Below are positions 23,415 through 35,000 of a DNA stretch of 64,000 nucleotides, piece after piece; the stretch's first letter is position 1, and each line of letters begins with the position of its first letter. Both the position numbers and the translations under genes were made by a program. The notes beneath the pieces were generated by a model. It was not told where the DNA came from and did not search any database. It worked only from the letters and a program-made list of their open reading frames with translations. The stretch comes from Circinella umbellata (taxonomy: Eukaryota; Mucoromycota; Mucoromycetes; Mucorales; Lichtheimiaceae), in assembly GCA_025093555.1 (NCBI GenBank), contig JAIWNF010000005.1, positions 868,001-932,000 of the forward strand. The letters run 5' to 3'.

Positions 23415-25763
23415 CTAACGACCAAATTGAAGATAAAAGTTTACAATAAGTGCACCGACCAGAAGAATACATAATACAACGGGGCCCCATAAATCGTCAT
23501 ACCGTCCAGCTATGCGACGATTAATCATCCTATAGAATAGAAAATTAGCTCAATTAGTTATCTGTATATAACAAGATCAAGATAGCTCGAAAACAAAAAT
23601 TAATTATCATCCTACCAAGCACGTTTTTCAAATCGATATAAAGCATATAGCGCAACAAGAGCAGCGATACAAATAAATATACTACCCGCAATTTTAGCTG
23701 CCCCATCCCCAAAATTGAGTAAATTGAGAGCTACCATGAGAAGCAGACCACAGAACTGAAGCCAGCTAATAAAAGTACGTTCATTGGCAAAAAACACCTT
23801 TGGCTCAACCTTGACTTTACGCAAGGGGATCAAACTACCATCTGTAGCAGAATTTTGTTTCATCACGTGCTGTTGGAATTGTTCTTTCCATTTTGCAATA
23901 AACCCTCCTCTTCTTCTACTAGTAGTGTTCATAGCAGTGGTGGATGGTGGAGCTAATACTCGAACCTTTTTATTTATATTATTAATATCATGGTCATCTG
24001 TATCAACAGACTGTCCAAGCGTGATTTGATGATAATTTTGTTTTTGTGGTGACCAAGAAGAAATTAATGTTCTTTTATCTGTAGAGGAACCGGAATCACT
24101 TGTAGAACCATCATGTTTTCCCCTCATTGAAGCGACATGTATACGTTTATGTTCAGTCGCCATAGCGCTTTTAAATAAATATTGGCCATCCATTAAAGGC
24201 TTAAAAGATGCCGATCGAGACAATCCAAATTCAGTATCTCGTGGTTTTAAAATATCAGTTGCAAGTTCAGAATGCCACCATGGAAGTAATGGAATTTTAT
24301 CTTTATAAAGTATCGAGGCTAATAAAGAATAATACAAATTAATATATTGATCCTTAGATTCATTAAGCAAGAAATTTGATAGACAAAATGGTTGTGTTTA
24401 TGCCACAAAGCACTAAGATGATATAGAAAACAAAATACCAACCTCCATGCAAATATTTCGAAAATCGGGGAACTTCATGAACTAAATGGGACTCTACAAG
24501 TCGACTGAGCCAGTCAGGCATAGCTTGGCCAAGATGAGTTTGTACTTTGGTTTCTAGAACAGCATATGGGAATCGAAGTACTTCATCTTCTTCTAAATAA
24601 GAAAATGGATAGTCCACACCTACATCGGGTCTGCGCCAATGAGATTTATTGTTTTCCTTAATAAATGTCAAATCAGTATCAAGGCTGACTCGTACACGTT
24701 GATCTTTGGGTATTTGAAAAGCGGTTCGATTATAAAAGACCCGCAATGTAGATTTCAATTTCTTGTTCTTAATTGAGTCTTGTACACCATTGGCAATAAA
24801 CATGTTTTGCTGTTTACCCTTATAAGGTGTACCAGCAAGATAACCAGGTACTTCATCGACATTTAGCGGAAACCGTTCTTTGAGTGATCGTAAATCATCT
24901 GTCCAAGGAGCATGATGTGTTTTACGTTCAATGAATAATGGATTAGATTTCAGATCCCCGTACCACCGAATACGGATAGCTTCAGCACCTTGATCTCGCT
25001 GTAATCGACCTTCATACAATTCAAATTGAGGATTGTCTATATAAACACTTGAAATTGCAGAGTCCGTCTCCTTGATATCCATTTTGGTAGTTGTGTCTTT
25101 ACCAAAAATATAAACAGGTAAATGAAGCATGAGAATGGCTTTCACTTCAGTAACATTATCTGGATGAACCCAATATTTGGCTGTTGCGCGTTGGAAAACC
25201 CCATCATCTTCATTGTTATCTTGCGCATAAGGGGATGGAGTTCGGGTACCACGGCATATATCATGGAGAGCTGAAATGTAGACAATGGGGACATCAAATC
25301 GTTGTTTATCCAAAGGCTTTTCACGCATTTTGGGAACAAATTTTTCACGTAATCGGTAATCAGTCCATTTATCATGTTTCTTGATAATCTTGAGAAATGC
25401 AGTATGATTGAGACGGGTAAATTTGGCCAAATCATTAACATCAAACAATGCTTCTGTCAAAGTGTCGTCTACCATTTGACGCTGAGATGTTGATGCTGTT
25501 GTAGGCGATGAAGTCGTAATACGAAGTGTCTTCTCACAATAATTGATTCTTGCTTCCACTTCAGCTAATTTAGCAGTGACAAAGTCGTATACCTTGTCCA
25601 ATTCAGTTTCGAGGATATGAGCAAATTCTTCTTCATCTTCACCTGTCCATCCAAATTCACTGAGTTGACGTCTTTTAAGCTCATGTTTGAGATAGTCATA
25701 TTGAACATAGTAATGGCGCCATGGAGAGAAGACGCGCTCGTTAAGATGATCCCCGAACTTCAT
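23415..25763 (-). CDS. VTC4: SPX-VTC polyphosphate polymerase, Vtc4-type catalytic subunit
   Basis: Three exons (25763-24443, 24318-23616, 23529-23415) joined in phases 1 and 2 give 712 residues, close to yeast Vtc4 (721). Residues 1-150 are an SPX domain (MKFGDHLNERVFSPWRHYYV; KFTRLNHTAFLKIIKKHDKW), which senses inositol pyrophosphates. Residues about 190-440 are the VTC tunnel domain with its phosphate-binding basic residues: R253 in YEGRL, R264 and R266 in EAIRIRWYG, K281 in ERKTHH, R346 in YNRTAF, R358 in RVRVSLDTD and K406 in VLETKV. The C-terminus (from EPKVFFANERTFISWLQF) is the three-helix VTC1-like membrane domain; the last exon supplies its third helix (YDDLWGPVVLCILLVGAL). The complex makes polyphosphate from ATP and moves it into the vacuole. 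All catalytic positions are present, so this is the active subunit. The neighbouring minus-strand gene is a non-catalytic partner. Confidence 0.95.
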
Positions 25764-26489
25764 TGGTGTTGACTGTTGCGTTGTAGGATGAGAATTCTAA
25801 CGAAAAATGAAGAAATGGAGAAAGGGAAGGATGAAGGTATTTGCTGTTTTTGAGAAAAGGTTTAAAAGCACAGTAAATTACAAGATGGATGATTTCTTGT
25901 ACTCAGTTAAGACAGAAGAAAAAAATCTTTTTTTTTTGTTCCTTTAATTTAATTTTACTTTTTTTGCTATATTAACTTCGCCACAACATTATTCACTGAC
26001 AAAACTGCCAAGGCTTCACAAGAAAAAGTCAGATCCAGTTAATATACAACAGAATGTAGGGCGGCATGAACCGGTATCCGGGCTTCATTATGATGCTCCT
26101 TCTTCATTTTTTTTATCGCCGACTCTAATTTGTACACTTGCTGAGCATGTCGTAGTTACTTTACTGTTCTAAACTAGGATTATTTTTTAATATATAACAG
26201 CTTTGTATCACGCTGACAACAAAAATAACATCTTCTCACATGGAGTTACGTGCTATATATATATGAAGGGTCAATTGATTTAACTATGAGCTAATTATAA
26301 CCTTCTTCTCCATTACTGGGGAGTATACGTACATTGTTTGTGATACGTATAGAAGAACAAGTAGCTAGGGAATGTTTCTATTCTATATTATGTTTATTAC
26401 TAACACATAAATGGCAAATACAAAATAATTTTAAGAGTTACGGGGATTGGGGATAATTTATTGTATACCTATATATCACAATTGATGAT
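25764..26489. other. Intergenic between tandem VTC genes
   Basis: Promoter region of the Vtc4-type gene and 3' region of the upstream VTC gene, same strand. It has poly-T runs and A/T tracts, and no coding sequence was recognised. Confidence 0.6.
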
Positions 26490-28761
26490 TTAATAACCTC
26501 GTCCTGGATTTTGTTGTTGAGTACTATTGTTAATACCAAGCCACGAAGTGGTAGAGTTTGGACTCGTGTATCGTAAAATAAAGTTCAGCTGTTTTCATAA
26601 AAAAAAAAGAATAAAAAAGTTAGAAATATAGCATAAATGAGGTATATTTTGACCGTTACTTTTTCTTCCTATATGTGCAAAAGAAAATCGCTCTTACCAC
26701 CAAAGCACCAACAAGTAAAATACAAAGTCCGATCGGCCCGTAAATATCATCGTACCGTAAATGAGGCCGAGTTCTAATTTGATGTGTACGATACCGAAAT
26801 CTACCATATGCATAAAGTGCGATCACAAGTGAAATACCAAAGAATACACCACCAGCAATCGTACTGACTCGATCACCGAAATTAAGAAGTGTCAGAGCCG
26901 ATACCAAAATCAATGCAGAGAATTGTAACCAATGAATAAATGTACGTTCATTTGCAAAAAATACTTTTGGTTCCAACCAGGGCGCTTTCTTGTTTTTCTT
27001 TTTTTCTTTTTTCTCTTCTTCTTGACGATCCTGTTGGTTTGCAAGCAGGTTGTCATCATCATCGTCTTCATAAATTGACAACCCACCATATTCGAGCAAA
27101 ACTTGTTCCTCTTGACTATTATCATTTTCATGTTGCCCTTGCTGACTTCTTCGGCCTCTTGCACGTTGATAAGCTCCTTCTTGCTCTTCATTATCTTGCC
27201 AAACCGGATCGCAGAAAAAGTCTTTATCAATACTGATTGATTCATGACGCACCGAAGAAAACATGCCTAGTTTTATCGCTGGTCTTTCATTAGTTCGGAC
27301 TAGTGGGTATTCGAGTTCATGGTTTAGATATCCAAGAGGTTCATCCTCAGGTCTGAGATTTTTTGAATGGGTAAACTCGTTAGCAGATACAAAGCCTCTA
27401 AGTTGTCGTGCATCTCGAATATCAATACTCAGTTCATTTATCCACCAAGGCAACAATGGAATATCTTGTCGCCAGAGACACGCTATGCCATGCAAGTATA
27501 AAGAGAAGGAAGGAACTTCGTAAATTAAACCATCACGAAGCAGCGTTTTTAACCAATCAACTTCATGTTCTCTTGGATTACCATTTAATGTAGCTTGTAA
27601 TATTGCATGTGGTAAAGTATATTTATTATCTGCATTACCCGCAAAGCAAATATTTTGATCAAATACCACTTGATCCTGAAACACAGTACGTTCACTCGAC
27701 ATACACATAACCGGTCGTAACTGTTTTTCATTGATGGACTTTTGAATTCCTGATGCAATGAATCCTAATGTACGCCGTTCGACATCTGTAGTACACAAAT
27801 CATTTACAGCTTCTTCAGCAGTATATTGAAAAGACAAAAATTGATTTACTTTATCGAGTGATTCGAGCCGAAAACCATCAGTAACTGATTGTTGCTCGTT
27901 CATCCACCCTGCGTGGTACGTTTCACGCTCCAAAATAACATCTTTAGAAGCATTGGAAAAATGTTTTATTCTAATTTCTTCTGCTCCTTCGTCACGTTCA
28001 AGGCGTCCTTGGTAAAGTTCATATTGCTGATTATCAAGAAAGTTTACCGTTGGCTGACTAGAACTGGATGACAAGTGAAAATGGAGTATAGCTAACACTT
28101 GAGTTATGTTATCTTGATGTACCCAGAAGTGGACAACCGTTGGTTCGTGTTGCCATAACGATTCTTTTCGTTCTTCTTTTTTGTGTTTGTAGTCTGTATT
28201 TAATTCCATCGGTTGCTGTTGTTGCTGTTGCTGGTCTGATTGTTCTTGCTGCGGTAATTCTAGTTGTTTGGGAATAATATCCATAAGTTTTACTGTTTCA
28301 ATTAATGTCACATCAAATCGTTGCCGATCCAAACGTTTTGTACGTAAAATTTCCACAAGAAGGGGTTGTTGGCTACGTCCAGTAAGCTCATCATGGTAAT
28401 TAATCAAATGTTGAAGTGCAAGTGCATTATGACGTGCAAAATCAGATAGCCCTTTAAGTTCACAATAGACGTTGTGAAGAGTTTCCGTGGTATGACAATT
28501 GATATAACTATTGCTGTTGTTTGAAGCTTTCTCAAGACTACGACGACAGTGAGCAAGTGTTGACTCAAGTTCGCGTTGCTTTTGTGTAATGAATCGATCC
28601 ACTTTTTCTGCTTCATGCCAAAGCGACGCAACAAAACTTGATTCATCTCTATCCAGCCAGCTATAGTTTTTGGCCTGTACAGTAATATCTTGTTTAATCA
28701 AATTATATGAGACATATTCGAAACGCCAAGGTTCGTGAATATTATTTGGTTGGAATGTCAT
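26490..28761 (-). CDS. SPX-VTC protein, non-catalytic subunit (Vtc2/Vtc3-like)
   Basis: Exon 1 (28761-26698) and exon 2 (26588-26490) splice in phase 0 to 720 residues. Reading through the donor gives a false C-terminus (RAIFFCTYRKKK), while splicing gives CILLVGALVLNFILRYTSPN, which aligns with the last helix of the Vtc4-type neighbour. Order: SPX (1-150), a Gln-rich insert near 190, VTC domain (about 220-430), an acidic linker with a poly-Asp run, and three membrane helices from EPKVFFANERTFIHWLQF. Catalytic residues are eroded: RIRWYG is RIKHFS, ERKTHH is ERETYH, RVRVSLDTD is VVFDQNICF, and VLETKV is ILQATL. This matches accessory subunits such as yeast Vtc2/Vtc3, which assemble with Vtc4 but do not polymerise phosphate. 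Which of the two it resembles more cannot be told here. Confidence 0.9.
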
Positions 28762-29046
28762 GAAAGAATAAGATTATGTGATGACTGTTGTTTATACACA
28801 GAGAGCGAGGGAAACCAAAAGAAAGACAAATCGAGGGGGGGGGAAAGGGATTGATCGTTAGCACTTGGAAGTCGGGGAAGGTAATCGAAAAATAGAGCAA
28901 CTTCTTTTTTTTATTTTTATTTTTCAAAGTTTAATGTGTTTATATTAAGAACTTGTACAACAATAAAGAAAACCTGCGATAGTTAATCCGATAACTGGGG
29001 CCCATCTTCTTCAATTATTCTTTTCCGAGACATATTTCCTTTTTTT

Positions 29047-32000
29047 TTAGATTTTCTGAAACACTAAATACGTAGCATGAACAATTTTCAAGTGTTCATC
29101 GACAACGTCCACGTCGATATCTTCTTCATTCTCGTTTTCTTTTGCTGTAGTAATAAAGGTAGTAGTTGTATTTGCAAGGTTAGGTTGCTGTGCCAATATA
29201 TCTTGATGACGGTCCTTGGAATATCCATCTGGTACAGCTATTATCATTTCCTTGAGTTTAAGTATACTTGAATCAAGAGTGCGTTCAATGTCTTCCATAA
29301 CAAGCATTCCCAGAGGCCATAGTTTACCGTTGGGCGATCGAATGTCTTGTGTGCCAATGATAAGCATGCCTTGTGGTGCTAGTTTTTCAACTGCTTCAAC
29401 TGCAAGTTTAATGAGTGTTTGACGATATAATCCAATATGATGAGCGAACAAATGTGGAAGGTGTGCAATGACCATGAGACGAAGTGGTGCATTTTTGTCT
29501 TCTTGAGCTGGCTTGCGCATCATGGTTTCATAATGCATAATATCGGTCGAATCTTCACTAAGTTCAGATATCAATCCCTATATATATTAACAAGCAGAAA
29601 TATAAAGTAGTTATAACACCTATTTAGTAAATAGAAAAAAAAACAGACGCTTCAAGTTTAAAAATGCATCAATAAAACCATTACCAATTGAACAAGTGTG
29701 CGTGTATTCTCTTCAATTCGCTTTAATCGTTGTTGCTCATATTCAGAAAGCAAATTTTCTTCATCTATGTCTTTCTTACTTTGACTTTGTTTTTCAACTG
29801 ATCCGGATTCTAACTCTTCAACTTGTAACAAATTTTGGAACTTTATTGTTATAAATATTAATACCGCTTGTTAGTTGTTTTGAAAATGAATGGTATGTTT
29901 TATAAGCTAAAAAAATAGCTGTTACCTCGTATTGTGAAATAAAATCTAACTCTACTTGGATCCAGTTTGTATCATCACGACCAAATCGTTCTACCATACG
30001 TGACATACAAAGTTGATCAAATCGATAGTGGTCAGTTGGCTTAAATACCCACACCGTCCCCATAACGACGCTTTTACGAGCGATAGCTGATGATGGTACA
30101 CCTCTTGATGTCTTAGTTACTTGTACATGATCAATGGACTCTTCTACAGCAAGAATAATTTTAGCATTTCAAGGACAGTGCAAAAAAAAGTGTATTGTTT
30201 TTTATAACAAAGCAATTACCTTCCAATGATATCATGCGGTCGACATTTTCCTTCGGAATTTTACGAAATGTTGCAATAAATTCATGAGTAAACACCAAAA
30301 AATCAAATTGCACACACAAATAAGTACCCAATCCGAATGCAGAACAATAGCGTTGTCGTTTAATAATCTATATATAAATTTATGTTTATGTATAAGAGAC
30401 TATCTAATCGTATACTAATATATATTATATAATGAAGAGAGACTGTTAAAAAATAGAGTAACATTACCAATTCTTCTAGTTCAAAGCCATTATCAATATA
30501 TTGTCGTATTAAGTGATATCCAACAGGAATATAAAAACAATGTTCTCGATTATCACCAATGCCTAGCGTCAGTCTTCTCCCCATTTTTAATACCCTATCC
30601 AAAAAAAAGCGTCATGATTTTAAATCACACATCAAAATTATCCGAGACATTAACAACGTCTTTTCTCTCTCATACTCTCATCAATATTATTTTACCTCCA
30701 ACTTTCATGAACCACCTTGATATACTCTTCTTTAAAGTCTTCTATATTAGTAAATCGAGATAAATCACCATCTAAATGAGTGGAATATGCAACACAGTCT
30801 TTATAGGGTGGATGGGATAAAACATGATGAAATGACTCATCACCAAATAAAGGTCCTGTGAGATGCCGTGAATCAGCCTGTGCAACAATAGGTCGGTATT
30901 CTGCAGATGTCAATCCAGGTGGTATTTCGAAGCAACAATTTCTTTGCGATAATGCAACAGCAGCCTGGATAATATGATAGAATTAAAAAAAATGTTGTAC
31001 ACAACTGGAAAATTTACTTCTGCTTAAGAACAAGGTCGGACTTACGGGATTAATATCAACACCACAACATCGTCGTTGTAATAAGAAGCATTCGATAGCA
31101 TCCGTCCCTAAAATAAATAACCGTTTTTAATAATAAGTTTCGCTTATTTATGTTGTTGTTACTATAATTACAGGTAAATTAGGAAAAAATATTATTACCT
31201 CTCCCCAAAAAATTTGAGAGCACACGCTCATCTTTTTCGGTGTGTTTCAAAATAGCCCTGAGATCAATTTCGATTTAGTTTTTCCTTTTGGAATAGTCCA
31301 CAAATTCTGTAAAGAATTTCCCCTTTTCTTTTACAAACTACCCAAAATCACAGAAAATAGTATATGATAAAAAAATATATTTTTTGTACTTACCTTCGCA
31401 CAGTTTGAGGTAACCATGTCCCTATAAATAGAATAGTAATACATGTAAACTCCAGATTATACGATAAAGTATATCATCTTCATATACAGTGAAAAAAAAA
31501 TAGGTTACCATGGTAATCAGTTCCCGAATGTGAAGCCCATCGAGGTGCGCGACCAGGAATATCATAATATGTAGAGTCGAATATTAGTGAAAATAACTGA
31601 TGAGGTTGAGGTTCATAAGTTGGTAATCGAATTCCAGCTGTCGCCGTAAACTTGGTAGATGATAATGCATCTCTTGTAAGATAAGGTTTATGTGTATATT
31701 CTTCTATCAATGTGACATATTTATCACGACCATTTTCATTAATTTCTCTCTCGTAATCTGGTTGTGATTCATTGTCGTTAGTGTTAGTGTTGGTGTTGGT
31801 GTTACTGCTACCATCATTATTATCTACAAGCAAAGCCACTTCAAAACAAGGTCGGCACATTATTACACCACCATCATAACCTTTTCGCCATTCTTCTGCT
31901 TCTTCTGTACCACAATAACAACATGTTGTAATCGGTGCATCACCCACCCGTTTCCGTCGTCTCCTTGGAAACAATGGTTTTTTCCTTTTCGCTATAAATG

Positions 32001-35000
32001 GAAACTCATGAGCATTCATTTGCTCATACAAAATAAAAATAATTTGAGTGATTTTCTTTTTTCTTCGGTACCTGCTGATAACTCTTTTGCCAATGCTGTT
32101 TCTCTTGCCTTTTCAGCTTCCATTTCCTTTATGATTGCAAACGCTAATCCATATTTTTGTTATTAAGTACGTAAGAGTTGATACATTCATTAATGTTGCA
32201 TATATATAACTTACATGTTTCTTCAAAATCATCTTGATCATGTGGATGATTATATTCCGGTAATTTTTCAAAGCACTGAATATATATATAGATTTTTTTT
32301 ATTGTTATTTGATCTATTACTTATATGGTAGATTATTTTCATATAAAAAAAACTCCTTTTTGTACCTACCTCTGCACAGAGATCGAATGATGAGAAGTAA
32401 CCAGATGCACAAGGTAAACATGTAAACCATGACTCATCTTTCATCTGTATATTACACCCATCACATTTGAAAATATTTACATATGTATCTAATAATATAT
32501 ATAGTTAGTTTAATGTTATTATAGTTACAAAGAAAATATGAATTGCATTTGTAAATCAATAATCTAAACAACTTTTTTGATGTTCCTCTTTCACTGTACA
32601 ATGCACTAAAGATATCCGCTCAACTCCTTACCTTTTTTATTATAATATGCTTCATGTGTTGGACACCAAAAAATCACACCATTACGAAAGTAACTAACGG
32701 GTTTCTGGGCGCATGGCAAATGAAAACTTTTTGAGCATCGAGAATCGAAACATCCGATAGTTGCTCCTTTCTCTTTGCAACCAAAACAACGCTATTTTTA
32801 AATATTGAAATAGTATGTTGGATTTAGGATAACACAAGTTTTCATAGTTTTCATCACGCTATTATGTATACTTTTTTTTTGTTACGTATACGGTTTCAAT
32901 CGATCAAACAAAACATTCTAAATAACTTACCATACCACGACCACGGCGAAGTGCTAATGTAACATTATACCACTTTCCTTCGGGTGTACAAAATACTTCA
33001 GGGGAATAACGAGCACATGCATCATGTGCCCAAAACTGTCGTTTACGCTCTACACCATTCTTGTTATATGTTGCAATCACAAAAGGACCAATAAATTGTC
33101 CCAATTCACTGGATGTATCATCATCATCATTACAAAATGCACATACTTTACGTCGTTGCCATCGTTTCAAATATTTATATCCCTGTTCAACTGTGTTAAT
33201 GGCAGTATCACCTGTAAAGACTTTACTGGCTTCTTCAATTTCTTCATGCTGATGCTGAGTTTTAGTAGTAGTAACATCATTATTCTCATCCACATTTTTT
33301 GCTTGTTCATTATTATCATTGTTATTATTATTATTATTATTATTATGAGAGGGCTCATCAATGACATCTTCTTCCCAAATCGTAACAAGTTCGCCCTTGA
33401 TTGGCATGGGCCCGATTTCCGAATTGATGACCGCTTGAACTGCGAAACTGGATCGTGGATGATGATGCCAGAATGGAAAATTTTGATCAAAGCACCTTTT
33501 GACGCATATGTATAAACATTTATTATTAGCCATACCAAACATAAACTATTTTATTATTCTGCTCCATATGTATGTGTAAGTATTACCTAAGACAAAGCTC
33601 AAAGCTTTCGTAATCATAGCCTTCAGATGGTGTTTCGCAGTAGGTACAATAATATCGAAATTGTTTAATAACAACATTACACTGGTTGCAGTAGACTTTC
33701 CAAGCGTCAATCTCTGTATTCAATAATAAAAACAAATTAGTATAAATTATTTATTCTTTTATACAAAAAACTCAAAACGGAAGCGAGGAAGATATGGAAC
33801 ACATAATATAAATTACCTTCAACATCTGATCCAGCTTGTTCACCCTCTTTATGATACTCAATTCCTTCATTAGACTCATTATAAAGTTCTTCAGATAATG
33901 TTCGACGTCGACTATTTCTTTTTGATACCATTGATTGTTGATTTTCATCTTGTTCCGCTTCTTGTTCATTATTATTTTTGGATTCCAGTAAAAGTGCCTC
34001 ATACCGTTCCTTAAAATTAGGCTCAGCACAAATGACTTCATGTGGATTTTCTATCATTTGTAACCGGCGACTTCCCAGCGGAATATATTCGTCAAATTTA
34101 TCCACCCATCCACAATAATGAATTCGTACTCGATTTCGATCCATTCGGACCAATCGTGCCTCATACCATTTTTTATCAAGATTAAGTACTTGAACATGTT
34201 GCATATAATCATATCCATATACGTTGGCCACAAACCCATGATCGTCTGAACTTGTCAATCCGCCACCATGACGAAGCAATGCTGATCCGGATCGAATTCT
34301 TTGCATTTGTTTTTGCTGTTTTTCCATCATTGCTTGAGCTACAGCTTCTTGTTGTTCTTGTTGCTTTTTTCTTCGCTTGCTTGCTGATATAGGTTGCCGC
34401 CCGCGTTTTTTTCCTCGTCCACGGTGATGGGTGACGTGTGCAGTATAATCTTTTTCGTAATCACTTGCTGTCTCTTCGTTATCTGATGATCCTGCAGAAT
34501 CAGGTGGGTAGAATACCGTTGTTTCATGATCTTCTGTGTTTTTTCAATAGGTTTTGGTAATACTGTTGACTGTTCTGTGGCAGTAGCAAGTGTAATATGT
34601 CCATTAGTAATCACATTAGGGGACTTTTTCGAGGGTCTACCACGTCGACGTGGTGGTGGTTGATTAGTAGGGACTAAGTACCCCAGCTGCTCATAGTCTT
34701 CGGGTCGTATGATGCGATGTACGTGTTTCTTCTTAGCCAGATCTTTGAGTTCTGGATTCATTTCAGTAGCCATGATAAGATCCGAAGATTTTGTTGCTAG
34801 TTGAAGAGGTTCTACTGCTCTTGTTGTTTCCGTTGATGTTGTTAACGGTGACTCATTTGCTACGGCGCTCTTATTATTAACACTATCATTGTTGCTCTCT
34901 GATGATGATAATGATGTACTTGACGCAGTCTCCACAATACTTGCAAAGCGAATACGACGACTACCCACCATAAACCATTCATCATATATTTCACTCCATC

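Noticed and set aside
26656..26697. Read-through C-terminus RAIFFCTYRKKK of the second VTC protein
   Set aside because: A GTAAGA donor precedes it, and the spliced product restores the third membrane helix shared with the neighbouring VTC protein.
34539..34544. Canonical -1 ribosomal slippery heptamer AAAAAAC in the reader-methyltransferase gene
   Set aside because: The heptamer is present but in the wrong register for simultaneous tandem slippage, and no downstream pseudoknot is evident; homopolymer error or splicing is likelier.
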